From assembly GCA_963969395.1 (NCBI GenBank), contig OZ017795.1, positions 4,030,001 through 4,094,000 of the forward strand: a stretch of 64,000 bases of DNA, given 5' to 3'. The stretch is from Pseudoscleropodium purum (Eukaryota > Streptophyta > Bryopsida > Hypnales > Brachytheciaceae). The position numbers and the translations under genes were made by a program. Of the stretch, positions 11,004 to 21,780 are shown piece after piece. Within the stretch, counting starts at the first letter, position 1, and every line of letters begins with the position of its first letter. The notes below the pieces were generated by a model, which saw only the letters and a program-made list of their open reading frames with translations, did no database searches and was not told the DNA's origin.

Positions 11004-11991
11004 CTAATGCAGGCAGCTCTCATGGATCTGTGTCAGTACCACTGATCCAGCGCAGTTGAGTACAAATCGTTCCTCGAATGCCACGCCAGCTCCTTCCACG
11101 TTCAAGCCGCTCGACTCCAGCACCTTCATTACTTCACCCAACAGGCCGGCCCTTTTGTCACACTCGACCCGGATTCGCAGACCCGCTCGGGTGCTTACCA
11201 CCTCCACCTGATCATACCAAAAACCTCGTTAGACTCTTCAAACCGGAAGGACTGTCAAGTTGGGCACCGCGTTCCGTAATCGAAGCGATAACAGAAAGAG
11301 GGACTTCAAGAAACCAACCCTTGATCGCGAACGCCCACGACGACTAGCACAGCTCCACTCGAAGGCAGAATTCGAATCCACGGCCCTCTCCTCGGCGCTA
11401 CAAGACGGACTTTCAAAGTCGTCTTCACACGAGCTCGCATCGTCGTCGCTACATGGCTCCGAGTCAAGCTCCGAATGCAGCTCCTGCACTTGTCTCTGAA
11501 GCTCCGCGATGTACTCGTACGCGTCTGTCAATACCGACGCACTCTCATCCTGCGCACCACCATGGAGCAAGGATCGTCAGGCTCCCATTTTCAACCCCTC
11601 AGCCTTCTCCACCCCATGGCGACATAGCAATTCAGTATTGTAGAGCCACGGTCCACCAACGGTGTGTCCCCCCTTCCCCTCTCTTTTCAAACCTCTCAAC
11701 AAAGCACAAACACAAAAATATACTCACAGTGCAAGACCCAGGTATAACGGCCCGCAAAAGCTCCAGCTGCTCATCGATTCTCCTCCGCACCCGTCGCTCG
11801 GGCACCACCCCATTCTCCGACCCCGCGCCACTCGTTCGCTTGGAGTTTCGCGGCGCCACACACTCAGGCACTCGGGGGACGTAAGCACACTCCTCATCGC
11901 CCTCAGCATCCGTCAAGTCGGATAAATAACCCACGTCTGCGTAATCGCAGTTCTCCACAGCATCATCAAACTGCCCCATCCTGAGCGCCAT
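11004..11991 (-). CDS. bHLH-ACT-like transcription regulator, copy 1
   Basis: A three-exon gene is inferred. Exon 1 is 11991-11728, with donor GTGAGT at 11727. Exon 2 starts at 11549 after a CAG acceptor and most likely ends at 11319 (GTTGGT donor); 11268 is an alternative. Exon 3 is 11207-11004. The product is about 232 aa. Residues 64-88 and the start of exon 2 form a bHLH: ERRVRRRIDEQLELLRAVIP, then a loop, then SVLTDAYEYIAELQRQVQEL. The basic region keeps the Glu and Arg that contact an E-box core but lacks the His of G-box binders. A Ser/Asp/Glu-rich linker follows, then an ACT-like fold (STRAGLRIRVECDKRAGLL) typical of plant bHLH dimerisation modules. A nuclear transcription regulator is inferred. 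There is no in-frame stop near the chosen start, and Met-5 (11979) is an equally good start by comparison with copy 2. The central 794 bp is almost identical to copy 2. Confidence 0.82.
11142..11935. repeat. Near-identical tract shared with bHLH copy 2 (794 bp)
   Basis: This tract matches 25875-26670 with about 16 differences, including one 2-bp indel, or about 98% by hand count. It spans part of exon 3, both introns, all of exon 2 and most of exon 1. Immediately outside, exon 3 falls to roughly three-quarters identity and the N-terminal coding part is barely alignable. Confidence 0.9.
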
Positions 11992-12830
11992 CAATTCAGC
12001 AACTCGTGGTTCCAACAGTCCAACTCCCAACCTTGGTGGTTCCAGCAACTCTAAGACGATCACAGGCTCCCACAGAACCTTTAATTTCCCTAATCCTCGC
12101 TCTGTCCACAACGCCAATCCCTCCCCAATCTCCGCACTTCTCCTTGCTATCATCCAAATCAAGTGACCACACTCGTCCTGTCCTTCTCCTCTCCACAAAC
12201 CCCAACCCAACCCCGCTTCCAAACCCCTGGCTTCGCCCAAATGGATCCCTGGGTGTCCCAGATGTGCGCACGCCTGCGAAAAGCTGCGGCTTGGGGACTC
12301 GTGGAACGAAAGGAACGCGCGCAGCAATGAGGGTGGGGGAAGCCGGGTCCTCAGTGGTAAGTTCGTGTGGAGTTGGAGTTGGCGGTGCCTGCGCCTGCCT
12401 GCCTGCCGGCAAGTTGCAAGGGCGGCGTGATGCTAGTGGAGTTCCCGTTCAGTCCAGGTCCAGTGCAGGTTCAGGAGTCGCTACATGCATGAACCTGCAT
12501 GCACGTGAATGCGGATATCAAAGCGCCCACTACTACTGTATCGGGAATAAGCTTAAGTTATGGAATGGGAGAGGCGAACTGCCTGCACTGGGTGCATTAT
12601 GAGAGAGTCCCGGAAGTTAAGAGACTGGGGACGATGGGGAGGGGCTTTTTGTGGTGGGGGTCCAGTCTGCAGGCACTCTGCAGGCAGCCTGCACTGGACT
12701 GGAGGACTGGAGCATGCGCGACTTGCTCCCTTGTTCGCTGGGGCTATTCCTGTCGGGCTGGTGGCGGGATGACGGAGGGGAACTCGGGACTCACTGAAGC
12801 TGCGTTTCTCCGGGTGTTTTTAAATTTTAA
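11992..12830. promoter_or_regulatory. Upstream region of bHLH copy 1
   Basis: This GC-rich DNA directly 5' of copy 1 probably contains its promoter and 5' UTR. Long open frames on both strands here reflect base composition. The segment at 12640-12720 repeats CTGCAGGCA-like words. Confidence 0.5.
12486..12509. promoter_or_regulatory. Conserved RY plus G-box motif upstream of bHLH copy 1
   Basis: The motif reads TGCATGAACC then TGCATGCACGTGAA, combining RY-type CATGCA words with a perfect CACGTG G-box. The same 24-base arrangement with one substitution lies at 27181-27204 upstream of copy 2, although the surrounding sequence is diverged. Both positions are about 0.5 kb upstream of the start codons. 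Conservation amid divergence suggests a shared regulatory site. Confidence 0.65.
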
Positions 12831-14150
12831 ATTTTTTTCTTTAAAAAAAAATGAAACGGAATTTCATTGCAAAGAATTAAAAATAGGGGTTCAAGTCACC
12901 AGCCACAAGTGATCAGGTGGGAAAGAAAATTAAAATGGTTTTCAAAAAACTTTGGGCACACAATGAAACTTCACTTCAACTAGAAAGGCTTGGTATATTA
13001 GTTACTTGGAAGTCAATCATAAAGTGTGTGCAATGAGGGACTATGAGCCAAAGTTTGAGAAAGACACAAAATGAAACTCCTTGAGCACCGAAACTTGGTT
13101 TGGTGGAGTTTGATGTTGTGTTCCTTTTGTACAATTCTTCGTTAAACCTTCCTCTAATACCCCTTCTAAACTAGGGTTCACTTTACAATTAATTATATTG
13201 TCATGTTAGGCTCGGTCCCCCTTGCATGCAACCTTAATTGATTTGTGTGGTTGGTTTGTTCTCTCTTTATCTTTTTCTTTGCAATTGATTCATCAATTTG
13301 TGCAAAAAAACAAAAAGAACTCTATCTAACTTTGATAGAAAATTTTCTTATCCTCTACTCTTAACACCCACAGACCCTCATTGGAACCTCAATTGTTCAC
13401 ATTTTGTATTTTTCTCTGAAATTCAAACCTCCCTTCAATTTTAAAAAACCACAATAGAAAGTGAACCAATAGGGGCAAAAATTAGGGGAAAGGAAATATC
13501 ATCTTGAGTTTAAGCCTCTACATTAATCCTTTACAAAACATGTTCATCCCACTTTTAAATTCAAGGGATCCAATAACAATCTCTAATCATCTCTATATGT
13601 AGTTTTTGGGTCAATTACAAATGCTTATTTATCATTTAGTCTTAGAAGGTGATTTGAAGAGCTTGGCACATGCTCTAAATGTGATGTATGAAGGTGCCTC
13701 TAAAGAAGGTATTTTTGAATGGTTCTCATCCAAATTGTGGAGTATAAGGTTCTTTAGAATATTGGACTAAGGGTGCTCTTAGCATGTGAGATAAAACACT
13801 ATTCTTACAAGGTTTGGTGCAAGCTCTTTTTTTGAAATAAAATCTGTTTTTTCCTTTGCTTTAAAAAACAAATAAACGGTAGAAGAGAGGTGGTAGAAAC
13901 CAACTCCAATCCCATGATCTATGAGGGCAAAATAATACCCTAATAACATTTATACCATTATTGGAACAAATAGACTAGGTTGTGTCCCATTTTCAATCAA
14001 ATTAAGTTGATATAATAGTATTAATTATAAAGTGTGCAATGAAGGACCATAAGGTAAAGTTAAGAAAAACACAAGATGAAACTCCTAAAAGCACCTAAAT
14101 TTAGTTTGTTGGAGTTTGGGTATTGTGTTTCTTTTGTACTTGATTCTTAG
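12831..14150. other. AT-rich intergenic DNA, no gene seen
   Basis: No supported gene or element boundaries are visible. Words such as AGTGTGCAATGAAGGACCAT (about 14033) echo GTGTGTGCAATGAGGGAC (about 13024), hinting at an old internal duplication. Confidence 0.5.
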
Positions 14151-15064
14151 TTAACCCCTAAAGTTTTATGACTATGTTTTCACCAGAAACACTTCAAAAC
14201 TTCTAGTTTTAGTACAAGTACAAAATTTTGAAAAAAAACTATTTTTGACATATATAACTATAGAATCTTGTAGTATGTTGACTTGAAAACATGTGGTAAA
14301 AATATTAGACGTTTTTACCTTGTTGATTGCAAGATATAAGCATTCAAATTCACTAAAATAATATTTTCTCTCCTTCAAAAAGTAGGGCAGTTGCACTTCA
14401 CAAAATTCACTTTTCTATGAAAAAGGTCCAAAATGTTAGTGCTTCTTTGGATTCTTTTTCCTAGACAAGTTTGCCACATGTTTGAAAAATTTTAGATCAC
14501 TCAAAATTGTACAAGATATAGGAAAAAAATAGTAAGTAGATAATAGTAGAGAATGATTCAAAATACAAAATTGTTGAGAGCTTAATTATAGAATAAAAAA
14601 TGCCAATCCCAATGGTTGCAATGTTGTAATAAACAATCTACATCCTATGATTTTATTTATTTTCCAAAATTGAGTAAGATAAAAGACTTCAAAATTTATT
14701 GTAGAGTAGATAATCCATAACTGCATGTAAACAAAAAATCCTCCTAACTTTTGACTCATTGATCAAAATGGAATGATTCAAATTTTTCCACATGTATATA
14801 AATCTAGAAAACCAGTTTCAAATTTTTGTTTCTTCAAAAAGTGATTTTTTCAGATCTACCCAAACTGCCTATTTACAAAAAAAAATATTAAGCCATAACT
14901 TTTGACTCATATTTTCAAGTATCATGAATTTAGTATATAAGAAGATATTCCTCATCTACACACACTATTAAAATTTTAGCTCAAAATATGTGAATCCTCA
15001 TTTACAACAACCTGCCCAATATTTCTATACCCCCTGAAACACATGCTAGTCCTTTAGGGGTTAG
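14151..15064. mobile_element. TTAA-family element, copy B (inverted relative to A and C)
   Basis: The left end is TTAACCCCTAAAG and the right end CTTTAGGGGTTAG. It is 914 bp and non-coding. Interior blocks match the 3.1- and 36.4-kb copies in reverse complement, for example AAAAATGCCAATCCCAATGG near 14596. One boundary base of the right TTAA has changed to G. Confidence 0.78.
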
Positions 15065-15910
15065 AGCTTCTTCTAACACCCCTTCTACAAATTGGGTTTC
15101 ACTTTTCTATTAACTCTAATGTCTCGAGGGGTGATTTCCTTCTAAATCCTAGAGGAGTTGGCATGGCATATTATCAAAGGTAGTGAATCAAGAAATTACT
15201 TTGTATCTGATTCTTGGATGACAACTAAGGTGGAAAGCTTGAATTTTGACAAAGCAATGGGAATTGTCCTATAGAACCACCAGAAATAATGTAGAGAGTT
15301 TCAATATTGAATCACTCTACTCAATGTGCTTTTTGCTCATAAATGTGTTCTTAATTCCTTTTGAGTGAAATATACATTCATGTAAGGCTAAAATAAATGA
15401 AAACACATAGAAACATCATTTGTGAAAGCCAAATATGTAGAAACATCATAAATGTGAGGTGCTCTATTTGAAGGCTAATTTTGATTGAAAATTGGTTCAA
15501 CCTATGAACTTCATTAGCTACCCATGCACCTTTTTACTTTGAAAATTCATAATTAATTCATTTTAAGTCAAATAATTATGATTTCAATTTGCAATAAATT
15601 ATTATTCTTCACTCTTTCTACTTAAAATATGTGAAAAATGTAATGCTTGATTGATTTTCCTACATAGGTTCATTTTCCCTTAGATGGGCGATTTATAAGC
15701 TAGCCTCCTACCTTAGGGCGTGTTTGTTGAAAATCATTCATCGGTCACTGTGAGTCCACCGGAGGCGGGGTTCCAGGGTTTCATCTAGGCACTATTTCCA
15801 AAGCATAAACACGCCCATACTTAACATATTCCGGAAGCTGCTCTTCACCTGCGTTCTACGTCGGAGACGGAATGTAGATCAGTCTGGGATACTCTTTCTT
15901 TTTCTTCTTC
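15065..15910. other. AT-rich intergenic DNA, no gene seen
   Basis: There is nothing supportable except a short GC-richer stretch at about 15710-15860 leading into the microsatellite. Confidence 0.5.
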
Positions 15911-15911
15911 G

Positions 15912-15999
15912 GATTGGAAAGATTGGAAAGATCGGAAAGATCGGAAAGGTCGGAAAGATTGGAAAGATTGGAAAGATCGGAAAGATCGGAAAGATTGGA
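15912..15999. repeat. 9-bp microsatellite-like array, unit GATYGGAAA
   Basis: Nearly ten consecutive units of GATTGGAAA or GATCGGAAA, one with GGTCGGAAA, alternate in short blocks. Because nine is divisible by three, the minus strand is open through the array in two frames, giving periodic Ser-Phe-Arg/Gln or Leu-Ser-Asp/Asn peptides. No gene structure supports translation. Confidence 0.9.
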
Positions 16000-16219
16000 C
16001 TTTTCTTTTTTTAACGCTTGCCACCAGCATCTGTTTCGGGGCCATTTCAAAAGTTGCATGCGCAAACACAAGTGGCCGAAGGCGTGAGTGCACCTTGCAT
16101 TTTTTTTAAAACTTTAAAATAAATAAAATGAAAACAATTGTCCATGTGTTTAAAAAAAATTAAAAAATTAATGAAAATAAGTGCAACGTTTTATAAGCTT
16201 AAAATAGGGGTTGGCCTTC
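16000..16219. other. Short intergenic segment
   Basis: Nothing recognised. Confidence 0.4.
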
Positions 16220-16476
16220 CATTAGAAGATTTTTGGGGCTTCCAAATGCCTCCAAGTTATCACAGTCTACAAATGTAGGGAACAAGTTCGGTGCAATGGT
16301 TTGACGTGGCTGAGCCCTTGCCACATTATTGACCATTTTTTAAAATTTTCTTTTTGCATTTGGAGACTTTTTTTTTTTTTTTTTTAAAAGAAAATTTTGA
16401 CAGTGGGCTGTTCCCCTCGCTGCAAGGAACAGTTGTAGGGGAACAAGCTTTTGGACCCCCTAAAACTCTTCTAATG
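16220..16476. mobile_element. CATTAG-family MITE (inverted copy)
   Basis: The left end is CATTAGAAGATTTTTGGGG and the right end CCCCCTAAAACTCTTCTAATG. It is 257 bp. The interior order (TTGACGTGGC..., an AT-rich middle, then a GACAGTGGGCTGTTCCCC block) is the reverse complement of the copies at 35.0 and 53.0 kb. It is non-coding, and no target duplication could be resolved. Confidence 0.82.
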
Positions 16477-19280
16477 AGTCAATTGTATTTTTTTCAAATG
16501 AAGTTGAATCCATTGAGGAGAAAGAGAAAAAGAAGATTTGGGAGCACTTTGAATCCAAGAGGACTGTACAAGCTTTCATGATCTGTGCAATGTCCTTCAA
16601 TAAGGGAAACCAGCCTATGATAGGCAGAATGACTGGTTTGCCTTGTTGACATTTAATATTGAAATTTATTAAAAAAAGAATTCATTTAAAGACAAAAGTG
16701 AGAAATGGAGATAGCAATTGATTTGTTTTTTTATCTTTTGACAAGGTATGAATTTTTTCATGAATTTTGAAGTGTGTTGCCAAATTTGCCCAGAAAAATT
16801 TTTAGACTACACCAAAAACATCTAAAATAATAGTCATCTTATTTTTTAAAGTACTCACAATAGTTCCTAACATAGCCATGACATGAAGGAATAAAAAAGT
16901 TACTTCTTGTGATGAATTTATACTAACTAGGTGGAAGTTCCTATTGTAGTCACTAAAAACTCCTTCACCATCACTCTAGGTATTGATTGTAGCTAGTAAC
17001 TCAATCTAATTAGTTCCAATTTCATTTAGAGCAAAAATTAAGTTATGTTTGATGTGAGATTGTAATGGATAATTTCATAGGTGTTTGCAATGGGTTTATT
17101 ACCAAAGACCTAAAATTCATATTGCAATAAAATATTACAATAGATAACTTTTCACCTTTTCTACAAGGCGACAAGTTCCCCTAGGTTCCTTGACCATGGG
17201 AACTTGGTCATTGCCACATTAGATAATAATTTTTATTTTTTTCAAAAAAAATTAAAAAAAATTATTTTAATAAATTCTAAATAATAATAATTCTAATAAT
17301 TAAAAAAATTGATGTCATACCTTTGGTTCAAAATAAGGGGAATAAGCCTAAAACGACTCTCTCCTTGACTAAAATCTCTTCTAATGAAATTTCCAAAATT
17401 TCCAATTAAAGGAGAAATTATACTTGATATTAGTCATTTCATTAGTTTGGATTCAAATTCAAAAAATATCTTTAGTTGATCCTGAAAGTTGCCAAGGTGA
17501 CTCCAAACATCCTTTAGATAAGACTTTGGGATGGAAAAAACATTTAATCAACAAATACTTTTTCTAAAGTTGCTTGTGTACATTTTTAGTAAATAGTACC
17601 AGTATTGCAAACTCCCTCATAATGGCATTATTGACTTATTCTAGAAAAAAAAGATGCTCGATCCAAGTATCACCTTTTGTAGGGTATTTTAGTCAATTCC
17701 CTCTATTTTTTTTACATATACTTTAGTCATAAAAAGGATATTTTTTTCATTTGTTAGTCCAACTAATAAAATGATACTTATCCAATATAATTTCTATTGC
17801 TATTGGAAACTCTTTGTGATTTTTTTAAAATTTTGAAATTTCAATATTTGATAACAGTATGAATTGTAAGCTTATAATCACAAATTGTTGGTTTCCTAAT
17901 TTGAAATGACACGATAACTTTGGTTTATACTACAATAATACACATTTTTGGTGAAAATTCTACATTTTATATAAATTTAAAGTGTGAGATTTAAAAATCT
18001 TTATTGCATTGCACTTTAAAGAACTAAATTAATAAAAGTCATAAGATTTGTATACAAGTGTATCAGAAGAAACTAACCAACAAGTTCTAAATGTTCTAAA
18101 TTTGTGAACTCCTTGATAATATTAAACTCATGCTATAGTTTCATTAATTTGAAATGCGAATAAAAAATAAAATCATGATTTTGATGTACTTTAAAGAGAC
18201 AAATTATATAGATTATCCATTTTAGTGTACTTATTGATATCAATTTTATTTTGTTTAATTTTTAATTTTAAGATGCATATGTATAGTTTAGGATTTAGGA
18301 TATTACAAAGTTGTCATTTCTCTCGTATGCTTTGGTAATAATCTTTTCAAAATGTGAATTGCATTTTTAGCATAGCACGTTGTCCATCATTTCTACTTGA
18401 TGATTCCAATTGAACATGTTTCTTCAAGTACAAACCATAATTCTATTACTACCAATGACCTAGACATAAATAATACAAATATGGACAAGATCAATTTATT
18501 AATGGTATAAAAATGTTTGCCCAAATTCATTGAATTAGAATTCAAGAAAATTTGGGAAAATTCACATCAAAGTTTTGCAACTCCAAAAAATGTTGATAAG
18601 TCTAATTGGTGATATGGATGCTTCAATCTAGGATTAAGTAGGCCTTGCAAACTCATTTGTTACAAAAATTTAAGGTAAATTCATCTATAATTGACCTAAT
18701 AACAACCTACCATCATTACTATTACAAAAAATAAATTATTTTTCTTAGATACTATTGGCAAGTAAAATGCGCTTTAATTGAGAAACTGGTACAAAACTTG
18801 AAAGTATTACCTATAGTATACTAGTTACTACCACTTCTTAGTGGATAGTGACACAAAGTGTCACTATACATTTAGAATTAAAAATTTTAAAATATACATT
18901 TGTACCCCCCACTCCCCCTTCCTATAATTTTCACAAACCAACATAGTAACAATCAGTATGGGACAATTCCCTATATCTGATATTGTATCCGTTTCCAATA
19001 CTCATATTCAATATTCATTCCATATCCCGAATTTGTATCTAATATAGTATCCCGTATTTCATATCAATATCCAATACATGTATACATATTGGGTATTTGG
19101 ATGGCTTAGATTAAATCTCATAAGATCAAAGGCTTGTGTTTTTTTGAAAAATCAACAGCAACTTTGAAGGTAAGCATTTTTAAAATAAAAAATCAACGGC
19201 CTGTAAATTTTCTGAAAGAAGGGGAGCAACTAATGCAAACCAAAGTGGTACGCCTTTTTTCAGTGGATACTTTATTGAAT
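16477..19280. other. AT-rich intergenic DNA, no gene seen
   Basis: No recognisable gene is present. Around 18955-19100 there is a degenerate run of ATATCC/CAATAT-like words (TATCCGTTTCCAATACTC and variants), probably a decayed simple repeat. Confidence 0.5.
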
Positions 19281-20559
19281 TGCCACTAGGCTCTCGTAGG
19301 TTTTCCCAACTCTCATGTTATGATTGTATCTATATTGTGTCATCAATATCTAGGTTGCAGTGTTGCTTTTTGGTCCAAATGTAGGTGTACCATTATGGAA
19401 TATTATCCTCTCCAACAGCACACTTGTGCAATGAGATTGAAGAACACTCCAACAACGAGTGCTGCGGCTAGATTTTGCAGTCCCATGGCCATGGCGTGCT
19501 CTGTCTGCTGTACCACTGCACATATCAAATCTCCAGATCCACAGTGTCAAGGAAAATTACATCGCCGATGAAACGCTTTGGACTTCTGCACGGAACCACA
19601 GCGCCATCCTGGATCGATTCTTATTTGGGGTGGAAAGAATCTGATCGCTCGCAAAGTGCTGCGTACAATATATAGTTCCTACGAAATTGAATTATATGAA
19701 CTCGGAATCTCGGATTTGCCTTGTAGGCATGATGATGACCGACTTGAGACCATAGATGAACAGACTCTTTAGTGATTATTATTCCAAGGAAATTTTTTCA
19801 CTGCTTTTACAGTGCCCCAAATTGAAGAAAATAGGAGTATTATTGCTCCGCGACTGTTGCCGCACGTCGCATGCTGCAAGGCCCACTCGGAAATGATCGA
19901 CCCAGCATCAGAACCTCGGCTAGTCGGATTGTTGCGGAATCCGGCTCTGCTTTTTGAATCCTCTGCATTGATGGGCACGCAGAGTCAATGGCAAAACTAG
20001 GAAAGTAAGTGGTTGCGGTTCTCCTGAAGTGCCAAGAAGCTTCGGCGGAGCATTCGCCAGCCATGGATCCCCGATCGGAGGGTCAACTGCAGGGACGGAC
20101 AAAGGGAGGCCTCCTCATGGATCACACGGGGCAGCAGGCAGGGTCCCTGATATCGGGCTATCATTCGTGTCCCCCAAAAAATTTAAATTTAAAAAAAAAG
20201 AAATAGCATGGCATCACCGCATGGTCCGCATGCTGCATCTCTTGCGCTTTAATTTCTTCACCGCGTCTGGAGTGTAGTGGGTTGACATCTGCAACGGATG
20301 CTTGCACTGATTGGCAACCTGCCAAGCTCGGTTCAACAGCTGATTATGTGCTCGCTCGTAAGTAAGATGCCACGCTATTCTCAGCCGTCGACTGCGAGGT
20401 GCGAGATTAGCCAGATTGGGGGGTCAACCTCCCCCTCATGATAAAGCAGGTGGCTGGATGCCTCGATTGGAACTAGGCTGCCGTTCATTTGTAATATTGG
20501 AAGAAAAGAACGCGCGCAGAGTCAAGGCATCAGCATCGCAAATTTAAAGCTTGGGCAAT

Positions 20560-20576
20560 GCTCATGGAACATGAGC
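20560..20576. repeat. GCTCATG-GAA-CATGAGC hairpin word
   Basis: A 7-bp perfect inverted repeat around a 3-base centre. It recurs exactly at 21607-21623 and in variant form at 21516-21532, 20941-20954 and, reverse-complemented, 41006-41019. Confidence 0.75.
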
Positions 20577-20856
20577 TTGGGTTGTATCACGTAATGCCAG
20601 AAGCCATGTCCTGGCGCAGTTACAACCTGGTCAATCGCTAGAGGATCCAGGTGCTTGTCAGGTCGGCGTTTTCTACGCTCCACATGACAAGAAGCATTTG
20701 ATGATAGTGAGTGACTAAGTCACATAAATTTGATCGAAATTTCGCATAAATTTGGCCGTGCTTTTTCCAACCGTTGCGCGAGGGCGGAGAGTCAGCAAAT
20801 ACTTACGGCGAAGGTGCGCAACTGTGACGAACAAATGCGTCCGAAATCCCGAATCC

Positions 20857-20889
20857 AGAGGGTCAACTCCATCCTCGTGGATCACAAGG
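20857..20889. repeat. Dispersed GGGTCAACTCCATCCTC block
   Basis: This block is followed by a TGGATCACAAGG word and, about 50 bases later, by GCATGGAACATGAG. The same order in reverse complement spans about 41123-41155 and 41006-41019, with partial versions near 41982-42012, 43851-43866 and 20068-20130. The conserved order argues for a common ancestral sequence. Confidence 0.65.
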
Positions 20890-21606
20890 TACGTAATTTC
20901 ATAGATATCTCCCCGGAAGCGACGACGTTCAAAATTGTATGCATGGAACATGAGACTCTCTCGGCCATCTGGTCGTGCCAACGTGTCAAACCAGCTCGGT
21001 TGACCACGTTAATGAAGGGCAAACTATCAGGCAGTCAAATTGCCATTTATTGAGCGTGAAATTCTGGTATGCTGCAGTAGATTATCCAGATATTCCAGTC
21101 CAGAATCTTTTACATATGTCAGAATAGATTTCAAATTCACCTTTAACGTATAATACTCTTGTGCGATCATCAGAGTTCAGAGGCCATCATATGATCTATA
21201 ATACTCTTCTGTGGCTGGAACCAACCAGCTTCAGGTTTCGATGACCTAACTCCATGCACTGTACTGCACTGACTAAAGTGGCAGAAAAGGAAGGTAAGGT
21301 TCAAGCCTTGAGGCCTCGAAGGCAACAAAACCAAGATGAAAAGAGAAAAGAAAGTGAAGTGCAGTGACGTACCCACTTGCGGGGTGCTCATGGAATGCGA
21401 GGCTTCTGATCATTGCGCTTGCTTTCCGTGCGAGCATGGAGAGGGTGAGAATTGCAGAGTGTGTGTGTCGCAAGGACAATTGAAGGAGCAGAGGGTGTGT
21501 GTCATGCATGAGCTTGCTCATGGAAAATGAGTCTGTCTCAGAGGCAGGGTGCCAGCGTCCTTTCGCCCTCTGCGTTTACCCTTCAGTGAGTGCGTACCGT
21601 GAGCTT

Positions 21607-21623
21607 GCTCATGGAACATGAGC
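21607..21623. repeat. Second exact GCTCATG-GAA-CATGAGC hairpin word
   Basis: Identical to the word at 20560-20576. A weaker copy (GCTCATGGAAAATGAG) is 90 bases upstream. Confidence 0.75.
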
Positions 21624-21780
21624 CTGACTCAGATGACAGCGCTTCCTGTACTTACCAGTATACATTTATTGTTATTGTTGGCTTCCTTGGCTGGGTCTTG
21701 AAGAAAGTGAGAGAGGCGGGCGCTGTGGGAATCAGTCACCGGCTCACCGCCTTGAATATTTCATTTAAAAAGAAATTTTT

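Larger units (their letters stand above)
19281..21780. other. GC-richer island with unassigned coding-like debris
   Basis: There are several open frames of 60-107 codons on both strands and no recognisable complete gene. The minus-strand frame at 20715-20981 contains YLVIHEDGVDPLDSGFR. A nucleotide block from it recurs at 41.12 kb and, more weakly, at 41.98, 43.85 and 20.06 kb, so this is probably a dispersed repeat or a decayed multigene or transposon family. Three hairpin words built on GCTCATG-GAA-CATGAGC also lie here. Confidence 0.45.

Noticed and set aside
12006..12602. 198-codon plus-strand frame over the bHLH copy 1 upstream region
   Set aside because: Antisense to and upstream of the bHLH exon in GC-rich DNA. 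Its composition is rich in Pro/Ser/Arg and it has no counterpart at copy 2.
15845..16093. Minus-strand frames with Ser-Phe-Arg or Leu-Ser-Asp repeats
   Set aside because: They derive entirely from the 9-bp array and lack any conserved flanking coding sequence.
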